A stretch of 64,000 bases of DNA from contig NW_017804465.1 of the NCBI RefSeq assembly GCF_001625305.1, forward strand, positions 434,433-498,432, written 5' to 3'. Below the pieces are notes generated by a model. It made no database searches, was not told the DNA's origin, and was given only the letters and a program-made list of their open reading frames with translations. The stretch's first letter is position 1. Every line of letters starts with the position of its first letter. Source of the DNA: Branchiostoma belcheri (Eukaryota; Chordata; Leptocardii; Amphioxiformes; Branchiostomatidae). A program made the position numbers and the translations under genes. Positions 37,401-42,599 of this stretch are shown here, piece after piece.

Positions 37401-40400
37401 ACAACACTATGCAGACTCAAACAATTCAAAAATGCTGTTTGCTGCCACAAAAGCCATATATGGCCCCCAAAGTGGGAAAACTGCACCCCTAATGTCAGCT
37501 GATGGTCAAACTGTCATCAAGGACAAAGAAGGAATTAGTGCCAGGTGGGAAGAACACTTCACCAACCTCCTAAATCGACCTTCTCCAGTTGACGAGGCAG
37601 CACTTCAACAAGTCCCTCAGAGGAATATCCAGGAAAACCTGGACCTACCCCCCACTGAGGAGGAAGTGAAGACTGCCATCAGACAGATGAACAATGGAAA
37701 GGCACCAGGAAAAGACGGAATCCCAGCAGAACTGTACAAGTCTATGGGTGAAACTGCTTTCCAAGCCTTCCATGACCTTCTTCTTACCATCTGGGAGACG
37801 GAATGCATGCCATCAGACCTCAGAGATGCTACAATCATAGCACTGTACAAAAACAAAGGACAGAAATCAGATTGTGGCAACTATAGAGGAATATCTTTGC
37901 TCTCCATTGCCGGAAAAATCCTTGCCCGTATCCTTCTTAACAGACTGATCAGCAATGTCTCCGAGAGCAACCTTCCTGAGGCACAATGCGGGTTTCGCCC
38001 AGGTCGCAGCACCACGGACATGGTGTTTGCTCTGCGGCAAGTCCAAGAAAAGTGCATTGAACAGCGAAAGGACCTCTTCGCTGTGTTCATCGACCTGACC
38101 AAAGCTTTTGATAGCATTAACAGAGAAGCACTATGGACTATCCTTACCAAACTGGGGTGTCCTAAAAAATTCACCACGCTAGTGAGGCTATTCCACGACA
38201 ACATGACAGCACAGGTGTTGATTGGTGGGGACTTCTCCAAACCCTTCAATATCACCACAGGTGTAAAGCAAGGGTGCGTGCTCGCACCAGTGTTGTTCAA
38301 CTTGTTCTTCACACAAGTCCTTCTGCACGCTGTGAAAGATCTTGACCTTGGGGTATACATCAAATACCGTTCAGACGGATCAGTCTTTGACCTACGCCGC
38401 CTGCAAGCCCGAACAAAGACTGTGGAAAGGCTCATACTAGAAGCCTTGTTTGCAGACGACTGCGCTCTCTTGGCGCACATGGAGAACCACCTACAACTCA
38501 TTACTGACCGTTTTGCCGCAGCTTCAAAGCTCTTTGGTTTGACAATCAGCCTTGGCAAAACCGAGGTGTTAGTGCAACCAGCACCAAACACAATTCTACC
38601 TGCGCCTAGTATCAAAATTGATTCTGTTGTGCTGCAAAACAAGGAACACTTTACTTACCTGGGTAGCACAGTTTCAGCAGACGGTTCGCTGGACAAAGAA
38701 ATCTCATGCAGAATCCGGAAAGCCAGTCAGGCATTGGGAAGGCTGAGGGCCAAGGTACTTCAGCAAAGAGGAGTGAAACTGTCCACAAAGCTTAAAATCT
38801 ACAATGCCGTAGTGATCTCAACACTGCTCTATGGATGTGAAACGTGGACACTGTATCGTCGGCACATAAAGCAGCTGGAAAAATTCCACATGAGGTCATT
38901 GCGCACCATTATGAACATCCGCTGGCAGGATAAAATCACTAACCAGGAAGTATTGGACAGAGCCCAATCATCAAGCATTGAGGCATTGCTACTGAAGGCT
39001 CAACTACGTTGGTCTGGTCACGTCAGCAGGATGGATGATAGCCGTATCCCCAGACAGTTGTTGTACGGAGAGCTCAAGCTGGGCTCCCGCCGTAGGGGTA
39101 GGCCAAAACTGAGGTACAAAGATGTACTTAAGAACAACCTTCAGTGGTGTGGTATCAAGCCATCCGAGTTTGAGGCAGCTGCCGCTGATCGGCCAGCCTG
39201 GAGGGCTCTTGTGACAAAGGCCACATCTGCGTTCGAGGAGGAAAGGAGGAGACGCCTCGAAGTTGTGAGGGAGAAGCGTCATAGGACAACAAAAACTACT
39301 AGTACTACAGAATACCAGTGCAGCAGGTGCGGGAAGCTGTGTGCCTCAGCCTTTGGGCTAAGAAGTCACCAGAGGATCCACCCCACCTGACGGGCTGTGC
39401 ACAGAAGTCATCATCGGAGACGATGGACAACCAGAGACTAGAATAGCCTTCTTTGTGAAAATGAGACTGTTATTGGACAGGTATATACAGGGTATTAGTT
39501 ACTTTACCTGCTGTTGTCACTGAACTTGATAACGTTGTTATCGTTGCTGTGTTCCTGAGTCTTCATCACCATCTTAAAGAGTGAGTCCTCATGTTCCTTC
39601 CCATCTATAACCATCTTTCCTTTGAAGAACCAGTGTCGGCTGTGCTCACTGTAAGGTACAGAGACAGAAATATTTTTTTCCATCCAGGTTAGCGGATTGA
39701 AAAATGACTAGCTGTTACAATCCGTCCGTCCATCCATCCATCCACCCACCCATCCATCCATCCATCCATCCATCCATTCACCAACACACACACACACACA
39801 CACACACCCATCAACCCATCCATCCATCCATCCATCCATCCACACACCCATCCAGACATACCTACTCTACTTCAGAATCTTAAAAACATAGGTGTTAAAT
39901 GTCACCTGTTGGACTGTGCCAAGTCGAAACACTCCACACTCGTAGGGTTCCTTCCCAGCTGGTCTCGGAACATGTTAGTGTAATATTCCAGGTCCCAGTC
40001 ATCGAAGGCAAGACCTGCCAGAAAATTTATATGAAGGATTAGTATTAACAACAGTTATTTGCAAGGAAAAGCAATAAATGAATCTACAGAGTATGATTTC
40101 CTTAAAAAAAAAATTCCACATTCAATCGTATTACTTGTAGCTACCAATATCATTTATAAATAGTCTCTGCTTGTCATAAAAACATGAATCACAGATTGTC
40201 AGAGGCTCTAATCATAGCAGAGACTCCAATCAGGACCTCTACTGGCAGATACTCAGATTGGAGTTTTGGTTAACAGAGACTCCGATTTGGACCCCTACCA
40301 GTAGAATCATTATACCATGCAATTCTACAAGATCGGAGTCTCTACCCTGACATGTAGTGATGAAAAATTTTCCTACCCAGCTCAGTGTTAGCCTTCATCA

Positions 40401-41386
40401 GTGCCTTCTTCCCTCCACTCATCACGTCCACCTCATACCACGGGTCCGGCTTCACGTCCAGCTCAAAACTGGACACCGGCTCCGTGTAGCGACACTCTGT
40501 CATCCTGTCATGGAGGGCTCCCAGCATCCTCCTCTCCTCCTCCGCCGTGATTGGAGAAGAGCCGTCAGCTGACTGGACGAGGAAGCGACGGAAGACCTCG
40601 ATACGTGAGATCTGTTTCAGCCCCACCGCATGGCAGATGGAGACGGCGTTAGTGGAAAAGGCAGTGGAGAAATTTAACCTGGAAGAAAACAGATTAGATG
40701 ATGACTTATCGCAACTAAGATTTTCAACATCATTTGGACTGTACATCTAATATAATGAAAATTACCTGCACCAGACAACTTTTACATGTACCACTCAGAG
40801 TATGGATCATACTACAAACTGTTCAGAAACCATTGCCATTATTTCTTTTACACTTTATAGGTGGTGACAGTCAAAATTTTTTAATACACCTACATTTGTG
40901 TATAAGTCAAGTACATGGACCAGTGCAAGTAGACATCAGAAATACCTGTACAGCTCTAATTTTACTAGCACTAACCTGCAAATGCAGCTGGGGGTATTTT
41001 GAGCTCTGAGTATATCAGATGTTAAGGTCCAGACCTGTATCTACCAAAATAATTTTACAGGTACAAAATGTACAGGTTAAGTAGTATAGCGCCCTACCTT
41101 GGTCCAATCTCAATCAGGAGGCCCTTCTCCCCGTCCCTGCCGAGGAAAGATTCCCGGCTCGTCTTCTCCCCCTCAAACGGAGTCGTGATGACCCATAATA
41201 GTTTCTTCTGCTCCTCAGCGGTCAAGTCTTTCCCGTCGTCCACACAGATGTTGAAACAGTTCTCAGTGGTCACTGCTCCGATCTTCTTGGAGCCGAGGAT
41301 GGTCTGTAACTTTTTACACGTGACCTCGTGTGCCCCTGGGTTGAGGGCCGGGGTCTGGTAATAACGTGTGATTGCCATGATTCAAC
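6851..41386 (-). CDS. PFAS: Phosphoribosylformylglycinamidine synthase (FGAM synthase), complete gene
   Basis: PFAS catalyses step four of de novo purine synthesis in the cytosol: ATP- and glutamine-dependent conversion of FGAR to FGAM. I read 23 coding exons with GT/AG borders (listed in the three block entries). Summed lengths give 4,047 coding bases including TAA at 6851, exactly 1,348 codons in a single phase, close to the roughly 1,338 aa of the human enzyme. Order: N-terminal PurS-like region (exons 1-2), two PurM-like synthase halves (to about exon 19), and a C-terminal class I glutaminase. The glutaminase has the nucleophile motif GICNGCQ (Cys about 1168) and the PHPE dyad (His about 1307, Glu about 1309). 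The start ATG at 41378 lies 8 bases inside an acceptor at 41387, so a noncoding exon precedes it. Intron 13 (31142-13072) contains three plus-strand receptor genes and intron 4 a LINE. No disruptions were seen. Confidence 0.96.
8230..8470. repeat. Interspersed repeat (GGCAGAACG family), copy 2
   Basis: Related to 6480-6715: shared accatgaaaaatctgggttt, the ggatgatatcatctgt block, and ends gaacgtac against gtacgttc. The ends are inverted relative to each other, as expected for a small DNA element. It lies in PFAS intron 21, just upstream of exon 21 in plus coordinates. Confidence 0.5.
8720..8963 (-). repeat. tRNA-derived SINE
   Basis: On the minus strand the element starts at 8963 with a tRNA-like head. 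It has an A-box-like tggtgtagtggatagag, an anticodon-arm-like region, and a B-box ggttcaatcc. A body with ttaggaagagcatccagccg follows, then a tail near 8720. The order of the pol III promoter boxes is clear. It is inserted in PFAS intron 20 in the gene's own orientation. It is not a functional tRNA: the acceptor stem is not closed. Confidence 0.7.
9070..9140 (+). repeat. Truncated copy of the X-box-bearing repeat
   Basis: About 70 bases match the 3' half of the family best seen at 11394-11648: gctacagcaccagttaccat, then a ggttac half-site, then tggtacaggtcactgacctt. Confidence 0.5.
10355..10615 (+). repeat. Diverged SINE-like repeat
   Basis: The phrase ttaggaaagacacttaacac followed by tcctcacttgac and tctgtgttaaaggagagcca matches the body of the element at 36349-36560 (cctcaattgac, gaggatagccacacttc). 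The tRNA-like head is worn. It lies in PFAS intron 18. Confidence 0.4.
11394..11648 (+). repeat. X-box-bearing interspersed repeat, copy a
   Basis: A roughly 250-bp repeat: cttcacatgg, actgctctgtttcttctt, gtgaccagccc, cacttgctacataatgtaat, then a 14-base palindrome gttaccatggtaac (11579-11592) and cattgacctcatttgttgga. Sister copies are at 12572-12830, 33494-33650, 34598-34795, 35339-35535, 44860-45062 and, inverted, 56925-57172. Partial copies are at 9070-9140 and 62870-62950. There is no coding capacity. The family is not named. Confidence 0.7.
12572..12830 (+). repeat. X-box-bearing interspersed repeat, copy b
   Basis: Same ordered phrases as copy a, with the palindrome as gtcaccatggtgac. 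It lies in PFAS intron 14, immediately next to exon 14. Confidence 0.65.
13113..13351 (+). repeat. Tandem duplication (about 120 bp, 2 copies)
   Basis: The block ccacacaaaacttcctcttt through accagagtctcacc occurs at about 13113-13225 and again at about 13240-13351 with only a few differences. It lies just upstream of the first predicted noncoding exon of LRR-Ig gene A. Part of it (agctgttaccccaactgtca) recurs once upstream of gene C near 25895. Confidence 0.75.
13340..13557 (+). other. Predicted 5' leader exon and promoter region of LRR-Ig gene A
   Basis: Conserved between the three receptor genes: a block with agtcatgcatg, cttttttggaaggcgaaaca and cactgtcttgggg. It ends at a donor (GGG then GTAAG) at 13557; the equivalents end at 19702 (gene B) and 26179 (gene C). 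Conservation of the donor in all three copies suggests a noncoding first exon. The transcription start is not defined. Confidence 0.45.
14092..14190 (+). other. Predicted noncoding exon 2 of LRR-Ig gene A
   Basis: An acceptor (cctacag) followed by cacagctgcagttcctacaa, ending at a donor (tcag then gtaag). Copies with both splice sites intact occur at 20190-20274 (B) and 26611-26698 (C). No frame is conserved, so it is called UTR. Confidence 0.5.
15300..17987 (+). CDS. LRR-Ig transmembrane receptor A
   Basis: Single-exon frame of 895 aa from the ATG at 15300, chosen because it precedes the signal peptide and matches gene B. The frame is open back to 15126 but an acceptor at 15287 suggests the exon starts at 15288. 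Order: signal peptide (1-30), LRR N-cap, about 19 LRRs including 8 near-identical 48-residue double units ([21 protein letters not shown]), an LRRCT cap with NNPWQCDC (about 525), one I-set Ig domain (Cys about 604 and 654, with DAGLYFC), a Thr/Ser stalk, a TM helix (about 710-740), and a basic stop-transfer. The tail has YEDVV (about 800), two YQSL motifs (about 827 and 851), and proline-rich ELPPLPPP. It probably sits at the cell surface with the LRRs outside. The ligand is unknown; a role in recognition or adhesion is inferred. It is nested in PFAS intron 13 on the opposite strand. Confidence 0.9.
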   Translation: MGEEKKSMGEKPGLLLSLLIILKVFGSTEASCSLGQVTGSLTANCGNQDLTSVPQNLPTGTTNLDLRYNQITTISHSDFSWYRSLTRLVLHSNHIATIGTRAFYNLSDLRVLHLYGNRLSNLSADMFTGLGNLQHLWLHSNEISDIQAGTFNSTPQLITLYLHTNKLTTLRSDMFTGLGNLQHLWLHSNGISDIQAGTFNSTPQVRNLYLHYNKLTTLSADMLTGLGNLQNLQLSSNDISDIQAGTFSSTPQLRNLYLYQNKLATLVSDMFTGLGNLQALYLYNNEISDIQAGTFESISQLRYLYLFYNRLTSLRSDMFTGLGNLQELWLYNNEISDIQTGTFNSTSKMTSLFLQNNKLTTLSADMLTGLGNLQNLQLSSNDIRDIQAGTLSSTPQLNTLQLNQNNLRDLRSDMFTGAGNIQTLNLYNNEISGIQAGTFHSTPQLISLLLHNNKLTSLRPDMFTGLGNLLVLQLGNNEISDIQAGTFNSTPQLIALDLQHNRLTVLKAEIFAKLSSIYMYTANIGNNPWQCDCRMGPLRQKMTGSHSFIISFIQNYTTCEQPSKFGGQKLKDISPEDLICEVPTIARFERVYKFTEVEGGTLHLVCEASGIPTPDITVILPSGLSANVESGGRVTVGENGAITITSVTAADAGLYFCTAVSPVGSTFAVLVVNVQLKATTTGTVAPVTSSLTSAFKPESSSSYHQSAPAFSISVPVFIATACGSVLGIVLIFGAIIFAVWHMRKKQKPSSDQPPPVVFSNTSANVPISEHDQTGQGGAQSRSESFETTRSPEHVPGRATSEYEDVVLPARNVNTSLTAAGLIQQPHEYQSLVPNRNRAPRHELPPLQQQHDYQSLGPNRNRAPSDELPPLPPPSNRNNGGPTGAHDIPHYQPLIY
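17775..17918 (+). repeat. Duplicated 72-bp cytoplasmic-tail module in receptor A
   Basis: Two adjacent 72-base units (17775-17846 and 17847-17918) each encode a 24-residue module of the form H-E/D-YQSL-x-PNRNRAP-xx-ELPPL. Receptors B and C carry one unit each. Confidence 0.85.
18470..18640 (+). repeat. Conserved 3' block of receptor unit A
   Basis: The block cttgaccttgatgcaccttg through ctgatggtactgaggaa is repeated after gene B (24868-25015) and gene C (30015-30145). It marks the downstream extent of the duplicated unit. Function is unknown; it may be 3' UTR. Confidence 0.6.
19215..19220 (+). terminator. Candidate polyadenylation signal for receptor A
   Basis: AATAAA about 1.2 kb after the gene A stop, directly before the TGAT simple repeat. 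No nearer canonical hexamer was found. Confidence 0.3.
19226..19313. repeat. (TGAT)n simple repeat
   Basis: About 20 units of the tetranucleotide TGAT with a few interruptions (ggttgat) at the right end. It lies between receptor units A and B. Confidence 0.95.
19440..19702 (+). other. Predicted 5' leader exon and promoter region of LRR-Ig gene B
   Basis: Counterpart of 13340-13557: the same order of agtcatgcatg, catcttttttgcaaggcgaa, gccacaggtgagac and cactgtcttgggg, ending at a conserved GTAAGT donor at 19703. Confidence 0.45.
20190..20274 (+). other. Predicted noncoding exon 2 of LRR-Ig gene B
   Basis: Acceptor tatacag, exon start gcacagctgtagttcttac, donor acag then gtaagt. Aligned with exons at 14092 and 26611. 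Confidence 0.5.
20880..21540. mobile_element. Insertion specific to receptor unit B
   Basis: Unit A reads continuously from aagtgtgctctcgtac to tttgcccttccaaa (about 14974-15018). In unit B the same flanks are separated by about 660 bases (20880-21540) not present in A or C. The insert contains cgacagcgcccccagaatac and an open frame to 21242 with no recognisable domain. It is interpreted as a transposable-element insertion; terminal repeats are not clear. Confidence 0.45.
21846..24575 (+). CDS. LRR-Ig transmembrane receptor B
   Basis: Single-exon frame of 909 aa, the longest of the three. The ATG at 21846 lies 13 bases inside a conserved acceptor (exon start 21833). Order: signal peptide ending GSTEASC (about 34), N-cap, about 21 LRRs with 9 homogeneous double units, LRRCT with NNPWQCDC (about 567), I-set Ig (Cys about 641 and 695), stalk, TM (about 748-780) followed by KRKK, and a tail with EYEDVV (about 834), one YQSL and ELPSLPPP. 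One LRR near 23300 lacks the usual Pro (NSTQL for NSTPQL). The cytoplasmic tyrosine and proline motifs resemble YxxPhi sorting or SH2-docking and SH3-binding sites; this is inference. Same strand and orientation as A and C. Confidence 0.9.
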   Translation: MGEENSMGVRLPGKLLSLLIILKVFGSTEASCSLAGSYADCRSQNLASVPQNLPTGITNLDLRYNQITTISQSDFSRYGNLTRLDLRQNDIAKIGTQAFYNLSDLRLFYLYGNRLSNLSADMFRGLGNLQDLYLHTNEISDIQAGTFSSTPKLRTLQLHTNKLTYLRSDMFTGLGNLQTLYLYSNEISDIQTGTFNSTSQLRTLYLYHNRLTTLKSNMFTGLGNLQNLQLPSNDISDIQAGTFSSTPQLTHLYLYYNKLATLRSDMFTGLGNLQALYLYNNEISDIQAGTFHSASQLRNLYLHQNRLTTLRSDMFTGLGNLLALFLYNNEISDIQAGTFNSTPKLRTLQLHQNKLTTLRSDMFTGLGNLQTLNLYNNEISDIQAGTFNSTPQLRNLYLHYNNLTTLRSDMFTGLGNLQYLYLYNNEISDIQTGTFSSTPQLRTLRLSQNNLRDLKSDMFTGLGNLQTLNLHNNDISDIQAGTFNSTQLINLYLYQNKLSTLRSDMFTGLGNLQTLALYNNEISDIQAGTFNSTSKLSNLDLHNNSLTILKEEIFVKLSSIYTVNIDNNPWQCDCRLVPFRQKINGSHSFENQITCEEPSNFWGQKLKDISPEDLICEEPTIVRFEKVHNYTVVEGESLYLVCEASGIPTPDITVILPSGLNATLESSGGRVTVGVNGAITITSVTAADAGLYACVAVSPVGSTPAILVVNVQLKATTTGTVAPVNKSVTSYLTTYTIESSSSYHESVPGFSITLPVFIATVCTSVAATVIICTIIFIIWCKRKKLQPSSDQTPPVVFSNASAMVTISEHDQTGNGGVQTRSSEHVPGRATSEVLEYEDVVLPPRNVNTSLTAAGLIQQPHEYQSLEPNRNRAPSDELPSLPPPSNRNNGGTTGAHYTPHYYQSLKKKAY
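24868..25015 (+). repeat. Conserved 3' block of receptor unit B
   Basis: Near copy of 18470-18640, with the shared phrases cttgaccttgatgcaccttg and ctgatggtactgagg. Confidence 0.6.
25030..25120 (+). repeat. Short tandem repeat, about 40-bp unit
   Basis: The unit cagtaacaattacttgtcaa plus acttctttgtaag occurs three times in a row. A single unit is present at the equivalent place after gene A (18700) and gene C (30215). Confidence 0.7.
25356..25418. repeat. AT-rich palindrome
   Basis: (TA)n tracts flanked by inverted aatctta/taagatt give a near-perfect palindrome. It is probably a microsatellite expansion within unit B; unit A has no equivalent. Confidence 0.8.
25870..26179 (+). other. Predicted 5' leader exon and promoter region of LRR-Ig gene C
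   Basis: Counterpart of 13340-13557 and 19440-19702, including agctgttaccccaactgtca, aacagtcatgca and cactgtcttgggg, with the donor at 26180. Confidence 0.45.
26611..26698 (+). other. Predicted noncoding exon 2 of LRR-Ig gene C
   Basis: Acceptor cattag, exon start gcactgctgcagttgttgc, donor acag then gtaagt. Aligned with 14092-14190 and 20190-20274. Confidence 0.5.
27579..29624 (+). CDS. LRR-Ig transmembrane receptor C (short LRR array)
   Basis: Single-exon frame of 681 aa. The upstream ATG used by B is changed to ACA here, so translation starts at the second ATG, 27579; the acceptor is at 27547. Order: signal peptide, N-cap, about 9 LRRs with only 3 double units, LRRCT with NNPWQCDC (about 274), I-set Ig (Cys about 348 and 400). 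A second partial Ig C-terminus plus stalk (about 450-505) duplicates the GS-x-ILVVN to SYHESV segment. A TM (about 511-542) and a tail with EYEDVV (about 606), one YQSL and ELPPLPPP follow. It has an intact frame and the same strand as A and B. The shorter array could be ancestral or a contraction by unequal exchange. Function is inferred only from architecture. Confidence 0.9.
   Translation: MGAKLPGKLLSLLIILKVFGSTEASCRLSGSYADCRSQGLASVPQNLPTGITNLNLQNNQITTLSQSDFSRYGSLTRLDLHINDIATINIRAFYNLPALTELYLHRNRLSNLSADMFTGLGNLQHLYLQYNEISDIQAGTFNSTPQLRTLQLHQNKLTTLRSDMFTGLGNLQELWLHNNEISDIHAGTFKSTSQLTTLYMYYNKLTALRSDMFTGLGNLQEIILHSNEISDIQAGTFNATSQLRNLYLQYNSFTVLKAEIFAKLSSIYTVNINNNPWQCDCRMVPFRQKMTGNHSFENQITCEEPSNVHGQKLKDISPEDLICEEPTIVRFESVHNYTVVEGESLYLVCEASGTPKPEITVIFPSGLTATVSSGGRMTVGLGENGAITITNVTAADAGLYVCVAASLDGSTCAILVVNVEPKATTTGPVAPVTYPLTTNSKPESSSSYHESVFVGTAASPVGSTSATLVVNLKATMTATTTGTVTVAPVTSPLTMSMNSKSESNSIYHESVPAFCISVPVFIGSVCASVVGTVLICAMVFAIWHKRKRQKPSSDQTPPVVFSNTLANVTISEHDKTEQCGVQSTSDSLKNARSSEKIPGCPDSQDIEYEDVVMPPRNVSTSPNAAGLIQQPHEYQSLVPNRNRAPGDELPPLPPPSNRNNGGPTGAHGTSHYYQSLKKKTY
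30015..30145 (+). repeat. Conserved 3' block of receptor unit C
   Basis: Third copy of the block at 18470-18640, with cttgaccttgatgcaccttg and ctgatggtactgaggaa. Confidence 0.6.
30480..31142. other. 5' end of PFAS intron 13, no feature seen
   Basis: Between the last receptor-unit homology and PFAS exon 13. A stretch of alternating TA/CA-rich sequence (31030-31130) follows the exon 13 donor. I see no exon or element. Confidence 0.4.
31143..36930 (-). CDS. PFAS: PFAS exons 5-13 (synthase domains)
   Basis: Exons: 36930-36806, 36341-36213, 35710-35561, 35157-35047, 34550-34323, 33921-33698, 33018-32896, 31906-31775, 31373-31143. Conserved landmarks in order are [10 protein letters not shown] across exons 5-6, [12 protein letters not shown] in exon 6, [16 protein letters not shown] in exon 7, [16 protein letters not shown] and HDQGAGGNG in exon 9, [20 protein letters not shown] in exon 10, a charged linker ([17 protein letters not shown]) in exon 11, and [13 protein letters not shown] in exon 13. 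Phases agree throughout. Confidence 0.94.
31620..31713. mobile_element. Short foldback MITE
   Basis: Arms of about 33 bases (31620-31653 and 31682-31713), sharing ccaacactg and aatgaattgggac, are inverted around a 28-base loop. It lies in PFAS intron 12, 68 bases from exon 12. Confidence 0.65.
32125..32403 (-). repeat. tRNA-derived SINE
   Basis: On the minus strand from 32403: tggccggtgtggctagg, then a B-box ggttcgatcc, then the body cctagggaaacacaac typical of the element. An aggtaaa-rich tail ends near 32125. It sits next to the MITE at 32417, with only 13 bases between them. Confidence 0.6.
32417..32814. mobile_element. MITE with 34-bp perfect terminal inverted repeats
   Basis: The terminal repeat begins aggccatgttgatttgatta and ends gatgacatcc; it lies at 32417-32450 and inverted at 32781-32814 with no mismatch. 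The interior is AT-rich without a frame. Short subterminal tracts rich in gcgcgc occur on both sides. A worn relative may be at 58618-58725. It lies in PFAS intron 11. Confidence 0.8.
33494..33650 (+). repeat. X-box-bearing interspersed repeat, copy c
   Basis: Shares ctctgtttattcttactcaa, atggtgaccagccc and gctacagcaccagttac with copies a and d. It lies in PFAS intron 10. Confidence 0.6.
34598..34795 (+). repeat. X-box-bearing interspersed repeat, copy d
   Basis: Shares cttcacattgtctagcctaa, ttcttactcaaacacattca and cttgctacataatgtgatcc. It lies in PFAS intron 8. Confidence 0.65.
35339..35535 (+). repeat. X-box-bearing interspersed repeat, copy e
   Basis: Shares catggtctagcctaag, tctgctctgtttcttc and agtaccagttaccatggc. 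It lies in PFAS intron 7 just beside exon 7. Confidence 0.65.
36349..36560 (+). repeat. SINE-like repeat
   Basis: Starts with a degenerate tRNA-like head containing a B-box-like gggttcaaatc, then a body with ttcctcaattgactt, aggcacgtcctcttg and tttgaggatagccac. Related to 10355-10615. It directly follows the PFAS exon 6 acceptor in plus coordinates. Confidence 0.5.
37036..39445 (+). mobile_element. 5'-truncated non-LTR retrotransposon (LINE)
   Basis: One frame is open from 37036 to the stop at 39390, with the first ATG at 37111 (759 aa from there). The product is a reverse transcriptase. It has the fingers motif [26 protein letters not shown], the [10 protein letters not shown] block, the catalytic FADD box and a thumb/connection region ending [12 protein letters not shown] single C2H2-like zinc finger follows at the extreme C-terminus (CSRC then HQRIH). 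The endonuclease domain that normally precedes this is missing: an in-frame TGA lies immediately before 37036. The 3' UTR is only about 55 bases with no poly(A). It is in PFAS intron 4, antisense to PFAS. The intact frame implies a young insertion. The clade is not assigned. Confidence 0.88.
39508..41378 (-). CDS. PFAS: PFAS exons 1-4 (N-terminal domain)
   Basis: Exon 1 is 41378-41098, exon 2 40678-40377, exon 3 40014-39906 and exon 4 39648-39508. Exon 1 starts [19 protein letters not shown] and ends in the GPR motif. Exon 2 holds LHDRMTE, a family hallmark. Exon 3 encodes [12 protein letters not shown] and FDLAQSN. Exon 4 encodes [11 protein letters not shown], the conserved active-site region of the first synthase half, and ends CAG then GTAAAG. 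Confidence 0.93.
39721..39860. repeat. (ATCC)n and (CA)n simple repeats
   Basis: Two runs of the tetranucleotide ATCC separated by a short CA run. It lies in PFAS intron 3. Confidence 0.95.
40196..40352. repeat. Possible small inverted-repeat element
   Basis: Loosely inverted ends (tgtcagaggctctaatc and gatcggagtctctaccctgaca) enclose internal repeats of agactcc. It lies next to PFAS exon 2. Weak support. Confidence 0.3.
40761..41010 (+). repeat. Interspersed repeat (TACCTGCA family), copy 1
   Basis: Ordered phrases tatggatcatacta, aaaccattgccattatttc, catggaccagtgca and gacatcagaaatacctg recur at 53785-54065 and, inverted, at 54470-54640. It lies in PFAS intron 1. Confidence 0.55.
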
Positions 41387-41599
41387 CTGGGGAGAAGTTT
41401 GAAAGTATAGTTAGTTAGAGTTCAAATTTTCAATTTTCTGTGTATATTTGGTTTGTACATTGAATTGAGCTGTTTTGAAAGTACACCTGGACTGCATGTT
41501 ACACCTGACAATATGGACTACAGTTCACAGGACAACAGTTCATGTGAGATATTGTAATATATTTTCTTTGTATTGTATTGTATTGCTGTGTGAACGTGT

Positions 41600-41705
41600 A
41601 TTATTGATATGTATTGTATGTGAATGTGTATCGCTATGTGTGTGTGTGTGTGTGAGTGTGTATTGCTATGTAGTTGTGTGTGTGTGTATCGCTGTGTATT
41701 GTATT
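41600..41705. repeat. TG-rich low-complexity tract
   Basis: Runs of tgtgtgtg interleaved with tattgctatg. It lies in the 5' UTR intron of PFAS. Confidence 0.85.
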
Positions 41706-42178
41706 GTAAACAAAGATTCCAGGAAGATTGCTATACAATTTTGTATCACTAATGGACAACAAAACTGTGTGTGAAACAACCAACATTCGGTAATGTACAG
41801 GATTATACCAGATATTCCAGCTTCATGACTTTTACGTTTAATTTACTGGATTATACATTGTTCCAATCCAGTATGTCCTTGTTCGAACAAAATATCATTC
41901 TGTTGACCCTGAAATTCCCCTTGGGTCTGTACAAATAGCTTCTGAAGTGAACTGGGTTTTAAACAGGTTAATGATTGATGAGCTGTATTCAATGAAATGA
42001 AAACACCGGTACACGTGCATAGTGGATCAGCAATCGCCCCCCTCCCCACCTCCCGTTCATTCAAAGTCAGAGGCGAAGATCTAAGACGAATAAGTGATCT
42101 GGCTGTTATTTACGCCGAAGACGTAGGATTTAAAGAGTATGATTACTAAGCTGCATGCAATATAGATTTAAACCTTAC

Positions 42179-42290
42179 CTGTAAATCTACAATCTTTCGA
42201 GACGAACCAAACTCCAAAGTGGCGGGTTTCACTGGAGGATGGCGGGAAATGCGGGTCAAAGGTTACCATTTGGACGGAGTGGCGGGAAAA
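42179..42290 (-). promoter_or_regulatory. PFAS leader exon and promoter with E2F-like sites
   Basis: A donor (ACAG then GTAAGG on the minus strand) at 42179 matches the acceptor just before the PFAS start exon, giving a noncoding first exon. Just upstream lie two exact tttcccgcc sites on the minus strand (42241-42249 and 42281-42289) and a third GGCGGG core at 42221. This matches the E2F consensus. Purine-synthesis genes are commonly growth-regulated, so the arrangement is plausible. The start site is not defined. No TATA box was seen. Confidence 0.45.
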
Positions 42291-42345
42291 TTATGAGAGC
42301 CCCCATGCGAGTCAACCCTAACCCTGACAACAAGGTTTTCTCTTG

Positions 42346-42540
42346 TAGCCTCTGCCAGATTTCAGAGACCACTGGAAAGAGTAGAGATTGTCGAAATAGA
42401 CAGATAACATGCCAGGGGAGTTTTTCCTTGAAAGGAGTACAGTTTGTCTCTTGCTATTAAAAAGGCAAACTGTCTAGTCTACTAGTATTTGGCCTATCTG
42501 CTCTTCGGTCTTCCACCCACCTCTGAAGCCTGGTAGACTG
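42346..42540. mobile_element. MITE with TCTACCA terminal inverted repeats, copy 2
   Basis: Ends gcctctgccagatttcagag and ctctgaagcctggtagac are imperfect inverted repeats. The interior has aaatagacagataacatgcc as in copies 1 and 3. A further internal hairpin is formed by acagtttgtctc and ggcaaactgtc. It sits just upstream of the PFAS promoter. Confidence 0.65.
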
Positions 42541-42599
42541 AGCTGAACCTTTGGATGATTTTTGATATCCTTGATCAATAGATACCCTGTCTCTAATCA

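Noticed and set aside
37881-38642. 253-aa minus-strand frame
   Set aside because: It is the antisense shadow of the LINE reverse-transcriptase frame.
42239-42460. 73-aa plus-strand frame starting at the PFAS promoter
   Set aside because: It runs through E2F-like sites and a MITE; no domain and no splice sites.
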